Below are positions 8,725-17,668 of a DNA stretch of 59,680 bases, one piece after another. Source of the DNA: Halothiobacillus sp. (lineage in GTDB: Bacteria; Pseudomonadota; Gammaproteobacteria; Halothiobacillales; Halothiobacillaceae); assembly GCA_020061705.1 (NCBI GenBank), contig JAGUXT010000051.1:1-59680 (forward strand), given 5' to 3'. The notes under the pieces are model-generated. The model was not told the DNA's origin. It saw nothing but the letters and a program-made list of their open reading frames with translations, and searched no databases. The position numbers were made by a program, and so were the translations under genes. Numbering within the stretch: the first letter of the stretch is position 1; each line of letters starts with the position of its first letter.

Positions 8725-9615
8725 ATGAATCCATCGACTGACGAAAATCCGCTGTTCGAAACGCAAAACAGCACCTGGATCAGCGAAACCATCCCACACA
8801 TGGGCGCGGCCTTCAGCCTAAAAACCACGCAAAAGCTGGATGAAATTCAAAGCCCGTTCCAGAAAATTGCCGTCTACGCCACCGAACACTGGGGCAATCT
8901 GATGGTCATCGACGATGCCTTCATGCTCACCAGCCTGGAAAATTTCGTCTACCACGAAATGCTCGCCCACCCGGCGCTGTTCACTCACCCCGACCCTAAA
9001 CATGTCGTCATTATTGGCGGCGGCGACTGCGGCACCCTGAGCGAAGTTTTGAAGCATCCGGGCGTGGAAAAAGTCACCCAGATCGACATTGACGAGCAGG
9101 TCACGCGCATGGCGGAAAAATGGTTTCCTGAACTGTGTACGCGCAACGCCGACCCGCGCGCCGAGTTGCGCTTTGACGATGGCATCAAATTCATGCGCGA
9201 AGCTGCTGATGCATCCGCCGACATCATCATCGTGGACTCCACCGACCCCATCGGCCCTGGCGAAGGGCTGTTCGGTGCTGCTTTCATTGCCGACTGCTAT
9301 CGCGTGCTGCGCACAGGCGGCATGATGGTCAGCCAAAGCGAATCGCCGTTTTACCACATGGACGTGCTGCAAAACGTACACCGCGCCATGCTTCAGGCGG
9401 GATTTAACGACCGCCGTGCCCTACTCTTCCCGCAACCGGTCTACCCCGGCGGTTCCATCACCTGCACCCTGGCGCGCAAGGACGCAACGCTGGACGCTTT
9501 CCGCGTTGATGACGCCGCCACCAAAAGCTTCCCGACGCGTTATTACAATGTCGGCATCCACCAGGGCGCACTGACCCCGCCGGAATTTGTACGCGAGGCG
9601 TTAGAGGTGATTTAA
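8725..9615 (+). CDS. speE: Polyamine aminopropyltransferase (spermidine synthase) SpeE
   Basis: 296 residues. The nucleotide-binding motif [18 protein letters not shown], the [13 protein letters not shown] active-site loop with catalytic Asp, and the C-terminal [11 protein letters not shown] are family hallmarks. It transfers an aminopropyl group from decarboxylated AdoMet to putrescine; cytosolic. ATG 8725 has GAGAA just upstream; the ATG four codons earlier (8713) has no ribosome site. No speD is seen, so decarboxylated AdoMet must come from a gene elsewhere. With the decarboxylase at 3128 it suggests local polyamine synthesis, though three unrelated genes lie between. Confidence 0.9.
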   Translation: MNPSTDENPLFETQNSTWISETIPHMGAAFSLKTTQKLDEIQSPFQKIAVYATEHWGNLMVIDDAFMLTSLENFVYHEMLAHPALFTHPDPKHVVIIGGGDCGTLSEVLKHPGVEKVTQIDIDEQVTRMAEKWFPELCTRNADPRAELRFDDGIKFMREAADASADIIIVDSTDPIGPGEGLFGAAFIADCYRVLRTGGMMVSQSESPFYHMDVLQNVHRAMLQAGFNDRRALLFPQPVYPGGSITCTLARKDATLDAFRVDDAATKSFPTRYYNVGIHQGALTPPEFVREALEVI

Positions 9616-9621
9616 CGCATC

Positions 9622-9690
9622 GTTGTAGGTGCGACAGATTCGCACAACGCCTTTTTTGGGCGACGCTGTGCGACAAGTCACACCTACAAC
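9622..9690. repeat. Inverted dispersed repeat (GTTGTAGGTGCGA family), copy 1
   Basis: Left arm GTTGTAGGTGCGACAGATTC (9622-9641) continues to 9646; the right arm (9667-9690) is its near-complement. Related sequences are at 20528-20585 (same two-arm form) and 33450-33473 (one arm). It lies between speE and mnmG and can form a long hairpin, but has no terminal T-run. Confidence 0.7.
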
Positions 9691-9740
9691 AGATTATTTC
9701 GTACAATCAGCCGCTTGCGATTTCCTGCTTGAACCAAACC

Positions 9741-11651
9741 ATGCTCTACCCTGAAAAATTCGATGTCATTGTCATCGGCGGCGGCCATGCCGGTACCGAA
9801 GCCGCGCTGGCGGCTGCGCGCACGGGGGCGAAAACCCTGCTATTGACCCACAACATCGAAACCGTGGGCGCGATGAGCTGCAACCCGGCGATTGGCGGCA
9901 TTGGCAAGGGACATCTGGTCAAGGAAATCGACGCGCTGGATGGTGCCATGGCGCGTGCCGCTGACCGGGGCGGCATCCAGTTCCGCATTCTCAATGCCCG
10001 CAAAGGCCCGGCGGTACGCGCCACACGGGCGCAAGCCGACCGCAATCTTTACCGGCTGGCGATTCGTGACATGGTGGAGCACCAGCCCAATCTGCACGTT
10101 TTTCAGCAGGCTGCCGATGATTTGATCGTCGAAGGCGAGCGTGTGGCGGGCGTGGTGACCAACACCGGCATCCGCTTTGTCGCCTCCAGCGTGGTGCTGA
10201 CGGCGGGCACTTTTCTGGGCGGCAAGATCCACGTCGGCATGGATAACTACGCTGGCGGACGCATGGGCGACCCACCCTCGATTGCATTGGCGCAGCGCTT
10301 GCGTGAGCTGCATCCGCGTGTGGATCGCCTGAAAACCGGCACCCCGGCACGCATCGACAGCCGTTCGCTGAATTTGGCGGTGATGGAAGAGCAAAGGGGC
10401 GACGAGCCTGCACCGGTGTTTTCCTTCCTTGGATCACGCGCCGAACACCCGCGCCAAGTGAGTTGCTACATTACGTACACCAACGAGCGCACCCACGAGA
10501 TCATTCGCGGTGGACTGGATCGCTCGCCCATGTATGCGGGGGTGATCGAAGGCATCGGCCCGCGTTATTGCCCGTCGATCGAAGACAAGATCGTGCGCTT
10601 TGCTGACAAGGATCGGCATCAGGTGTTCGTCGAGCCGGAAAGTCTGACCTCGACTGAGGTCTACCCCAACGGCATCTCCACCTCGCTGCCGTTTGATGTG
10701 CAACTGGCCATGATTCGCTCGATTGCGGGCTTTGAAAACGCGCACATCACCCGCCCCGGCTATGCCATTGAGTACGATTATTTCGACCCGCGTGACCTTA
10801 GACCCACGCTGGAAACCCGCGTGCTGAGTGGTCTGTTTTTCGCCGGCCAAATCAATGGCACCACCGGTTACGAAGAAGCCGGGGCACAAGGACTGGTGGC
10901 CGGGGTGAATGCGGCGCGCGCCGCCAAGGGGCTGGAACTGTGGGCACCGCGCCGTGAAGAAAGCTACATCGGCGTGATGATCGACGATTTGATTACCCTG
11001 GGCACCAAGGAACCCTACCGCATGTTCACCAGCCGCGCGGAATACCGCCTGCTGTTGCGCGAAGACAATGCCGATCTGCGTCTGACCGAAATCGGGCGTG
11101 ACCTGGGCTTGGTTGGCGAAACCCGCTGGCGCGCATTTAACGAAAAACGCGAAGCGATTGAGCGCGAACAGCAGCGATTACGCGAGATCATGGTAACACC
11201 TAACAGTCCTGCCGGATTGGCATTACTTGAGCGCGGTCTAGTGTTTGCGCGTGAATCACTCGCCATTGACCTGCTCAAGCGCCCAGAGTTGGATTATGCG
11301 CAAGTCGTCAACCTTCCGGGCTTAGCTTCGAGTCTCAAGCCAGAAAACATGGAATATGACATTGCCGAACAAGTGGCCGAACAGGTCGAAGTCCAGGCTA
11401 AATACGCAGGCTATCTGGATATTCAGCGCCAGGAAATCGAGCGCTCACGTCGCAATGAAGACACGCTACTGCCCGAGTCGCTGGATTTGGATGCGATTAG
11501 CGGCCTATCGAATGAAATCAAGCAAAAACTCAAACTGCATCGCCCCTCCACACTGGGACAGGCCTCGCGCATTCCCGGCGTGACTCCGGCTGCGATTTCG
11601 CTATTACTGGTCTCGCTAAAAAAACAAGCTCGCCTGAGGGCTGCTTCATGA
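9741..11651 (+). CDS. mnmG: tRNA uridine-34 carboxymethylaminomethyl modification enzyme MnmG (GidA)
   Basis: 636 residues; E. coli MnmG has 629. FAD motif [19 protein letters not shown] at the start fixes the N-terminus at ATG 9741 ([15 protein letters not shown]); a TTG four codons earlier is also in frame. [13 protein letters not shown], the conserved Cys-containing [16 protein letters not shown] and the C-terminal [11 protein letters not shown] stretch are characteristic. With MnmE it modifies the wobble uridine of several tRNAs. It is the first gene of a four-gene set with ATGA overlaps (rsmG, parA, parB), an arrangement often found near the replication origin. Confidence 0.95.
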   Translation: MLYPEKFDVIVIGGGHAGTEAALAAARTGAKTLLLTHNIETVGAMSCNPAIGGIGKGHLVKEIDALDGAMARAADRGGIQFRILNARKGPAVRATRAQADRNLYRLAIRDMVEHQPNLHVFQQAADDLIVEGERVAGVVTNTGIRFVASSVVLTAGTFLGGKIHVGMDNYAGGRMGDPPSIALAQRLRELHPRVDRLKTGTPARIDSRSLNLAVMEEQRGDEPAPVFSFLGSRAEHPRQVSCYITYTNERTHEIIRGGLDRSPMYAGVIEGIGPRYCPSIEDKIVRFADKDRHQVFVEPESLTSTEVYPNGISTSLPFDVQLAMIRSIAGFENAHITRPGYAIEYDYFDPRDLRPTLETRVLSGLFFAGQINGTTGYEEAGAQGLVAGVNAARAAKGLELWAPRREESYIGVMIDDLITLGTKEPYRMFTSRAEYRLLLREDNADLRLTEIGRDLGLVGETRWRAFNEKREAIEREQQRLREIMVTPNSPAGLALLERGLVFARESLAIDLLKRPELDYAQVVNLPGLASSLKPENMEYDIAEQVAEQVEVQAKYAGYLDIQRQEIERSRRNEDTLLPESLDLDAISGLSNEIKQKLKLHRPSTLGQASRIPGVTPAAISLLLVSLKKQARLRAAS

Positions 11652-12295
11652 GTCTGTCTTTCCCGCGTGCCGCCTGCCTCGATCGTCTACGCGCCGGCCT
11701 GGATGAAATTGAGCTGCCGCTGGATGAGGCCACCCAGGCTCGCCTGCTCGACTACCTGACTCTGATGGACAAATGGAATCAGGCCTACAACCTGACCGCC
11801 ATCCGCAAGCCACTGGAGATGGTGGACAAACACCTGCTCGACTCACTTAGCCTGCTATCGCATGTGCAAGACGCGCCACTGCTTGATGTGGGCGCAGGTG
11901 CGGGTCTGCCGGGTCTGGTCATCGCCATCGTACGCCCCGGTGTCGATGTCACCCTCGTCGATGCCGTGGACAAAAAAGTGCAATTCATGCAGCACGTCAT
12001 CCGCACCCTGCAACTGCCCAACGCCCGCGCCATCCATAGCCGCATCGAGGATATGCACGGCCACTACCCGCAAATCACCAGCCGTGCCTTTGCCAGTCTT
12101 GCCGATTTTGTGAACCTGACACGCCCGCTGCTTGGCGCGGGCGGCGTGTGGCTGGCGATGAAAGGGCAGATTCCGCAGGATGAGCTGCACACACTGCCCG
12201 CATGGGTTAAAGTCACCGCCACACCTGAGCTGCGCGTCCCCGCCGCGCTCGGCGAACGCCACCTCATTTTGTTGACTGACCAGGACACGCCATGA
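11648..12295 (+). CDS. rsmG: 16S rRNA (guanine-527-N7) methyltransferase RsmG (GidB)
   Basis: 215 residues, normal size. The N-terminal [14 protein letters not shown] and the AdoMet-binding motif [17 protein letters not shown] (about 77-93) are diagnostic; [11 protein letters not shown] follows. It methylates N7 of G527 in 16S rRNA on the assembled small subunit. The start overlaps the mnmG stop by ATGA, so translation is probably coupled. The stop overlaps the parA start in the same way. Confidence 0.95.
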   Translation: MSLSFPRAACLDRLRAGLDEIELPLDEATQARLLDYLTLMDKWNQAYNLTAIRKPLEMVDKHLLDSLSLLSHVQDAPLLDVGAGAGLPGLVIAIVRPGVDVTLVDAVDKKVQFMQHVIRTLQLPNARAIHSRIEDMHGHYPQITSRAFASLADFVNLTRPLLGAGGVWLAMKGQIPQDELHTLPAWVKVTATPELRVPAALGERHLILLTDQDTP

Positions 12296-13068
12296 CCCGC
12301 ATTTTTGCCATTGCCAACCAAAAAGGCGGTGTAGGAAAAACCACCACTGCTGTCAATCTGGCGGCGGGACTGGCGCTCGGTGACAAGCGGGTGCTGCTGA
12401 TCGACCTTGATCCACAAGGCAATTCCACCACGGCCTGCGGCTTGGACAAACACGCCATTCACCCCACAACCAATGAACTTTTGTTGGGCGAACAAGACAT
12501 CAGCGCGTGTATTCACGCCAGCCAATGCGGCGACTACGACGTGATCCCCGCCAATGGCGAACTTACCACCGCCGAAGTGCGACTGGTGAGCAAGATCGGG
12601 CGTGAAATGGTGCTGAGACTTGCGCTGCAAAACATTGCCGAGCGCTACGACATCGTATTGATGGATTGCCCGCCAGCGCTCAATATTCTCACGGTCAATG
12701 CACTCGTCGCCGCGCAGGATGTCATCGTGCCTATGCAGTGCGAATACTTTGCGCTTGAAGGGCTTTCGGCGCTGATGGGTACGATTGAACAGGTGCGCGC
12801 CGCCGTGAATCCCGGCCTGCATATTTTTGGCGTGCTGCGCACCATGTTTGATGGACGCAACCGTCTGAGCCAGGAAGTTTCCCAACAGCTTGAAGCGCAC
12901 TTTGGTGCGACGCTGTTTGAAACCATTATTCCGCGCAATGTGCGCCTCGCCGAAGCGCCCAGCCACGGGCTTTCGGTCATCGCCTACGACCCGAGCTCCA
13001 GCGGGGCGCAGGCCTATGTGCAACTCGCACAGGAAATGATGCAACGCATGATGGAAACGACCGCATGA
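12292..13068 (+). CDS. parA: Chromosome partition ATPase ParA/Soj
   Basis: 258 residues. Deviant Walker A KGGVGKTTTAVNLA lies at residues 11-24; Walker A' LLIDLDPQGNSTTACGL and the VLMDCPPALNILT segment follow. No N-terminal helix-turn-helix, so this is the short chromosomal type. The protein dimerises on ATP, binds DNA non-specifically and, with ParB, segregates the origin region. It sits between rsmG and parB with ATGA overlaps on both sides. Confidence 0.95.
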   Translation: MTRIFAIANQKGGVGKTTTAVNLAAGLALGDKRVLLIDLDPQGNSTTACGLDKHAIHPTTNELLLGEQDISACIHASQCGDYDVIPANGELTTAEVRLVSKIGREMVLRLALQNIAERYDIVLMDCPPALNILTVNALVAAQDVIVPMQCEYFALEGLSALMGTIEQVRAAVNPGLHIFGVLRTMFDGRNRLSQEVSQQLEAHFGATLFETIIPRNVRLAEAPSHGLSVIAYDPSSSGAQAYVQLAQEMMQRMMETTA

Positions 13069-13931
13069 GCGCCGCCAAACGTGGCCTGGGGCGTGGTCTT
13101 GGCGCACTACTGTCCTCCGCCGAAGCCCCGCGTGAGGGCGAAATTTTATCATTGGCGATTAGCCGCATTCGCCCAAACCCATGGCAACCACGCCAGGTGT
13201 TCGATGTCGAGATGCTCGAACAACTCGCCCAATCCATCCGTAGTCAAGGCTTGCTGCAACCGGTGGTTGTGCGCCCGGCGGGGGACGACTACGAACTGAT
13301 CGCGGGCGAGCGTCGCTGGCGCGCCTGTGGTTTGGCTGAACTCACCCACCTTCCTGCCGTGGTGCGCCATGTCGATGACCGCACCACGGCAGCGCTTGCG
13401 CTGGTGGAAAACCTGCAACGCGAAGACTTGAATGCACTGGAAAAGGCACTCGGCATCAAGCGCCTGATTGATGACTTCGGCCTGACGCATCAACAAGCTG
13501 GTGACGCGCTAGGGCATTCACGCGCTCATGTGAGCAATCTATTGCGATTGCTCGACTTGACTCCAGCCGTGCAGGGGCTGGTGGAAAGCGGCCAGCTGGA
13601 TATGGGTCATGCGCGCGCACTTCTGCCACTGAGCAAATCCCAGCAGGAGGAGTTAGCCGAAAAAATCGCCGCACGTCCAATGTCGGTGCGTGAGGTTGAA
13701 GCAGCGGTCAATCGCCTGTTGCTCACCAAGGATGATGCGCCAGCCAACCAACCTACACCTGATGCGAATATCAGCGCGCTCGAACGCCGATTGAGCGAAC
13801 ACTTGGGGACTCCCGTCGAAATCCGCCACGGCCAGCGCGGCAAGGGACACATTGTTTTGCGCTATGGCTCTTTGGATGATCTCGATGCCCTGCTCTCGCG
13901 CCTAAATGTCGCCCCCCACGACGCAGATTAG
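13065..13931 (+). CDS. parB: Chromosome partition protein ParB/Spo0J
   Basis: 288 residues. N-terminal RGLGRGLGALL, the CTP-binding/nuclease-like domain (IRPNPWQPRQVFD, GERRWRA, ALVENLQREDLN), a helix-turn-helix (LTHQQAGDALGHSRAHVSNLLRLLDL) and a C-terminal dimerisation domain appear in the usual order. It loads at parS sites and spreads as a CTP clamp. I did not find a clear parS (TGTTTCACGTGAAACA) in the window. Its stop codon is inside the first of five downstream hairpins. Confidence 0.95.
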   Translation: MSAAKRGLGRGLGALLSSAEAPREGEILSLAISRIRPNPWQPRQVFDVEMLEQLAQSIRSQGLLQPVVVRPAGDDYELIAGERRWRACGLAELTHLPAVVRHVDDRTTAALALVENLQREDLNALEKALGIKRLIDDFGLTHQQAGDALGHSRAHVSNLLRLLDLTPAVQGLVESGQLDMGHARALLPLSKSQQEELAEKIAARPMSVREVEAAVNRLLLTKDDAPANQPTPDANISALERRLSEHLGTPVEIRHGQRGKGHIVLRYGSLDDLDALLSRLNVAPHDAD

Positions 13932-14088
13932 CCGGCTGCTGAAATGGGTATTTCAGCAGCCGGCTAATGCGGGACATGGATGTCCCGCTTGCAAATCAAT
14001 CACATAAGTGATTGATTCGCGAATGACGAGTCCGGGCGTGTACCGGACTCGTCATTGCTGAAAAACTCATGGATGAGGTTTTTCAGCA
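13927..14088. repeat. Array of five contiguous hairpins downstream of parB
   Basis: Five different inverted repeats lie end to end: (1) 13927-13968, 19-bp perfect stem starting ATTAGCCGGCTGC, loop GGGT; (2) 13969-13988, stem GCGGGACAT, loop GG; (3) 13994-14017, stem AATCAATCAC, loop ATAA; (4) 14022-14056, 14-bp stem AATGACGAGTCCGG, seven-base loop; (5) 14056-14088, 15-bp stem TGCTGAAAAACTCAT with one bulge, loop GG. None has a following T-run. The rest of the gap to pilC (14089-14237) shows nothing recognisable. Confidence 0.85.
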
Positions 14089-14237
14089 TCCTGTCAGGGC
14101 GGATTGTGGCCTGATTACGACGCGCGCGCGCAAAACACCTAGGCAAAACGGGCAAACCTCTCCTACACTCACTGGCAATTCAGAAGCCCCTTTCTCCAAT
14201 CAAGGGCAAGGGCATGATCACGGCACGAGGACATCGC

Positions 14238-15479
14238 ATGGCGCAGGCGAAAAAACTGGATAAAGAACGCATCGGTGACAACAAAGTCACTTGGTCTTGG
14301 GAAGGCAAAGGCAAAAAGGGTGAAGTTATTCGCGGTGAAGTACTCGCCGTAAGCGAAATTCAGGCGCGCGCCTCATTGCGCCAGCAAGGCGTGATGGTGC
14401 TCAAAATCAAGAAAAAGCCCAAGGCCTTGTTCAGTAGCGGCAAACCGGTCGAACCTGGCGATATTGCCGGTTTTGCGCGTCAGTTAGCCGTGATGATGCA
14501 AGCGGGTATGCCCTTGCTGCAAGGTTTGGAAATCATTGCGCAAAGCTCTGAAAAGCCCTCCATGACCAAGCTGGTTACGGCGATTAAGGATGATGTTTCC
14601 GGGGGCATTTCACTCGGCAACGCACTCAAAAATCAACCGCTTTATTTCGATAATCTGTTTGTCAGTCTCGTTATTGCGGGTGAAAACGCCGGTGCGCTCG
14701 AAGCCATTCTTGAGCGTATTGCTGTTTACAAGGAAAAGTCTGAAAGCCTGAAAAAGAAAATCAAGAAAGCACTCACCTACCCGATTGCTGTTATGATCGT
14801 TGCATTTATCGTGACTGCAATCCTGCTGATCTTCGTGGTACCCGTTTTCGCCGATGTTTTTGGTAGCTTTGGTGCTGAACTTCCGGCCTTTACCTTATGG
14901 GTCCTCCATCTGTCCGAGGCATTCCAAGAATATTGGTGGTTGATTTTCGGTGGAATTGGGGTTGCGGTATTCACCTTTTCCTACTTCAAAAAACGCTCCA
15001 AAGCCTTCCAAATTGCATTGGACAAACTCATTCTGCATATTCCGCTGGTCGGCCCACTGACGCACAAAGCTGCTGTAGCACGCTTTGCCCGCACATTATC
15101 CACCATGTTCGCAGCTGGAGTACCATTAGTTGAAGCAATGGGCTCAGTGGCGGGCGCAACTGGCAACTATGTGTATGAAACCGCCGTATTAGAGATGCGC
15201 GACATGACCGAACAGGGTCAAGCCATGCGCATTTCCATGCAGCAATCCGGACTGTTCCCGATGATGGTGATTCAGATGATCGGCATTGGTGAGGAAACGG
15301 GTGAAATCGACAAGATGCTTAGCAAGGTCGCCGATATTTATGAGGAAGAAGTGGACAATATGGTTGATGCGCTGTCCAGCCTGATGGAGCCGATGATTAT
15401 GGCCTTCCTGGGGGTGGTGGTTGGTGGCCTCGTCATCGCCATGTACCTGCCAATCTTCAAGCTCGGTGCGGTGGTTTAA
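14238..15479 (+). CDS. pilC: Type IV pilus inner-membrane platform protein PilC
   Basis: 413 residues from ATG 14238, chosen because GAGGA lies about eight bases upstream; an in-frame ATG at 14214 is also usable. Two T2SSF domains are visible (about 75-195 and 275-400) with membrane segments near 175-200, 230-250 and 385-405. FARQLAVMMQAGMPLLQGL and FARTLSTMFAAGVPLVEAM are the matching front motifs of the two domains, and GEETGEIDKML is typical. PilC forms the platform that the PilB/PilT motors act on. The pilB gene, normally just upstream, is absent; the hairpin array takes that place. Confidence 0.93.
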   Translation: MAQAKKLDKERIGDNKVTWSWEGKGKKGEVIRGEVLAVSEIQARASLRQQGVMVLKIKKKPKALFSSGKPVEPGDIAGFARQLAVMMQAGMPLLQGLEIIAQSSEKPSMTKLVTAIKDDVSGGISLGNALKNQPLYFDNLFVSLVIAGENAGALEAILERIAVYKEKSESLKKKIKKALTYPIAVMIVAFIVTAILLIFVVPVFADVFGSFGAELPAFTLWVLHLSEAFQEYWWLIFGGIGVAVFTFSYFKKRSKAFQIALDKLILHIPLVGPLTHKAAVARFARTLSTMFAAGVPLVEAMGSVAGATGNYVYETAVLEMRDMTEQGQAMRISMQQSGLFPMMVIQMIGIGEETGEIDKMLSKVADIYEEEVDNMVDALSSLMEPMIMAFLGVVVGGLVIAMYLPIFKLGAVV

Positions 15480-15485
15480 CTCCGG

Positions 15486-16385
15486 ATGGAAGACTCATCA
15501 TTCCTAAGCGTGTTCGCTACTAATCCTGCATGGCTTTACGCCACTATCGTACTCTTTGGACTGCTGATCGGCAGCTTTCTGAATGTGGTGATTTTACGCC
15601 TTCCAAAGATGATGGAAACGCGCTGGCATCATGAATGCCGCGAGCTGCTTAGCCACCAGAAAGATGAAGATACCGAAGATGCGGGAAAAAGTGCCACAGG
15701 TTTCAATATTGCCTACCCCGCCTCACACTGCCCAAGCTGTGGGCATGAGTTGTGCTGGTGGGAAAACCTTCCATTACTAAGTTATGTCCTGCTACGCGGG
15801 CGCTGCTCATCATGCAAAACAGTTATTTCTCCGCAATACCCTTTAGTTGAAGCAGCGGCTGCCGGACTAGCAATCTTGGCGGCGATTTATCTTCCCTTCG
15901 GGTGGCCACTTCTGTTCGCATTGGTGCTCGTCTGGGCCTTGCTCACGCTCACCGTCATTGACCTCAACACCATGCTTCTCCCCGATCAGATTACCTTGCC
16001 CTTGCTGTGGATGGGGCTGCTGGTCAATGTAGGCGGCACCTTCACCAGCCTGCCCGATGCGGTCATTGGTGCGGCAGCGGGCTACATGACACTCTGGTTG
16101 GTGTATCAGGGCTTCAGGCTGCTCACCGGCAAGGAAGGCATGGGTTTTGGCGACTTCAAATTGCTGGCAGCCCTCGGTGCGTGGATGGGCTGGCAGGCAC
16201 TGCCCGCTATCATTCTCATGTCCAGCCTGGTCGGGGCTATTGTCGGCATCAGTCTCATGATCATGCGGAAAAAGGATGCCAGTATGGCGATTCCCTTCGG
16301 TCCCTACCTCGCTGCTGCAGGCGTGATTTGGTTCTTCTTTGGCAACCAGATCAGCGTCGCCTATCTAGGCGACATTTTCCCCTAA
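15486..16385 (+). CDS. pilD: Prepilin peptidase / N-methyltransferase PilD
   Basis: 299 residues. The cytoplasmic domain has the two CxxC pairs (CPSCGHELCWWE and CSSCK) linked with methyltransferase function, and the catalytic aspartates of the A24 peptidase are seen in VIDLNTMLLPDQITLP and GMGFGDFKLLAALGAWMG. About eight hydrophobic segments span the protein. It cleaves prepilin leaders and methylates the new N-terminus. It begins six bases after pilC and is followed by coaE, the common pilCD-coaE order. Confidence 0.95.
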   Translation: MEDSSFLSVFATNPAWLYATIVLFGLLIGSFLNVVILRLPKMMETRWHHECRELLSHQKDEDTEDAGKSATGFNIAYPASHCPSCGHELCWWENLPLLSYVLLRGRCSSCKTVISPQYPLVEAAAAGLAILAAIYLPFGWPLLFALVLVWALLTLTVIDLNTMLLPDQITLPLLWMGLLVNVGGTFTSLPDAVIGAAAGYMTLWLVYQGFRLLTGKEGMGFGDFKLLAALGAWMGWQALPAIILMSSLVGAIVGISLMIMRKKDASMAIPFGPYLAAAGVIWFFFGNQISVAYLGDIFP

Positions 16386-16398
16386 TCGCGCCACCCCC

Positions 16399-17049
16399 AT
16401 GCTAACCATCGGCCTCACCGGCGGAATTGCCAGCGGCAAGTCAACGGTCTGCAAATACTTTGCCGAACTGGGCGTGCCGATCGTTGACACTGACGTGATT
16501 AGCCGCGAACTGGTGAAGCCTGGACAGCCTGCGCTGGCCGAAATCGTCACTCATTTCGGTCATCAGGCGTTGCGTGAGGACGGCCAGCTCAACCGCCCTT
16601 GGCTGCGTCAGCGTATATTCTCGTCCGATCAGGAGCGAAATGCGCTGAACGCCATACTGCACCCACGCATTCGAACCGAAGCGCGCGCACAGCTCGAAGC
16701 CTTGAATAGCACGTCCGCGCCTTACGCACTGCTGGTGGTGCCGCTTTTGCTCGAAAGCGGGGAATACGCACCACTGATTGACCGGGTGCTGATTGTGGAT
16801 CTGGATGCAGATAGCCAACTTGAACGCCTGATGCAACGCGACGGCATTGATCTGGCGCAGGCACAAGCCATTCTCCGCGCCCAAGTCTCACGAGCCCAGC
16901 GTCTTGCCCATGCCGACGACATCATCGACAACTCAGGTTCCAACGAAAAGCTGCGTGCTGCCGTCACGCGCCTGCATCAGGACTATGCGCAACGCGCCGA
17001 TCAGCTGCGGACTGGCAGCCTGTCGGACTTGAGACGATCTGGCTGCTAG
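16399..17049 (+). CDS. coaE: Dephospho-CoA kinase CoaE
   Basis: 216 residues. P-loop GLTGGIASGKST at residues 5-16, DTDVISREL and the LLESGEY lid region are typical. It phosphorylates dephospho-CoA in the last step of CoA synthesis. The last ~12 residues (TGSLSDLRRSGC) are encoded by a dispersed palindromic repeat, so the natural C-terminus has probably been replaced. The TAG stop overlaps the stop of the convergent ygfX-like gene (shared CTAG). Confidence 0.93.
   Translation: MLTIGLTGGIASGKSTVCKYFAELGVPIVDTDVISRELVKPGQPALAEIVTHFGHQALREDGQLNRPWLRQRIFSSDQERNALNAILHPRIRTEARAQLEALNSTSAPYALLVVPLLLESGEYAPLIDRVLIVDLDADSQLERLMQRDGIDLAQAQAILRAQVSRAQRLAHADDIIDNSGSNEKLRAAVTRLHQDYAQRADQLRTGSLSDLRRSGC
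17014..17046. repeat. Palindromic repeat inside the coaE 3' end
   Basis: GGCAGCC and GGCTGC(T) arms flank TGTCGGACTTGAGACGATCT. Related copies: 35836-35872, degenerate 29139-29165, and the ends of the palindromic element 38453-38620, whose right end contains the complement of GAGACGATCTGGCTGC. Confidence 0.65.
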
Positions 17050-17447
17050 GCCGCTGCCTCCACCCTGAGTCGAGCACGCAGGCGACGCAAGGCCTCTGCA
17101 TCAGTCGCTTCAGGGAACAACGTCACCCCGATGCGCCGTCCATCGTCAAGACGAAAGGCGAGGTGAACCCAGCAAGGCCAGGTGCGACTGGCTGAGAGAT
17201 TGAAGTGAGCATCCTGCCAGTCACCGCTGAGTAGTTGCAGCTGCCAGCGCCCATCCACACCCCATTGCACCGCACGTACGGCAGGCTTGCGCGTCCAGAC
17301 CTGTACAGCGGAAACACACAGCACAAGGCTTAAAACAGCCTGCGCCACCCAAGGCAATGCCGCAAGCCAAAGGGCAGCCAACAACAACCCGTGCGCCAGC
17401 AGCAAACTCAGGCGCAACGCAGGCGAGTCATGTAGCAATAGCAGCAC
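17046..17447 (-). CDS. YgfX-like membrane protein
   Basis: 133 residues from GTG 17447; a longer reading from 17504 is open but gives an unlikely Arg/Gly-rich front. Layout matches YgfX: short front (HDSPALRLSLLLAHG), two adjacent membrane segments with LAALPW between, then a soluble domain with conserved Trp residues (WGVDGRWQLQLLSGDW) and DDGRRIGVTL. In E. coli ygfX lies next to sdhE and has been reported to affect cell shape and flavinylation-related functions; no sdhE is nearby here. The assignment rests on pattern only. It converges with coaE and the stop codons overlap. Confidence 0.6.
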   Translation of the reverse strand: MLLLLHDSPALRLSLLLAHGLLLAALWLAALPWVAQAVLSLVLCVSAVQVWTRKPAVRAVQWGVDGRWQLQLLSGDWQDAHFNLSASRTWPCWVHLAFRLDDGRRIGVTLFPEATDAEALRRLRARLRVEAAA

Positions 17448-17668
17448 GAGTGCCCCATCACCTCGACCTCGTGCAGATACATGTCGACCCACCACCCCTC
17501 CCACACATCACACCGCCAGACACACCCGCCAAAAACTACCGCCAGCTCAGCTGCTAGCAAGGATGAGCATGGTATAACGACGCTCGAAAATTATGTCCCT
17601 GACTTGTTATAGTAGGCTTGGAACGTTTTTTGCGTGATATGCATTCTATCTCCCCTTCAAGGTCGAAC

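Noticed and set aside
9622-9690. CRISPR-like or terminator reading of the speE-mnmG inverted repeat
   Set aside because: Only one pair of arms, no regular spacers and no T-run after the stem; it belongs to a dispersed repeat family.
9616-14237. Possible replication origin or parS site near mnmG-parB
   Set aside because: No cluster of DnaA boxes and no good match to the parS palindrome was found by eye; gene order alone is not enough.
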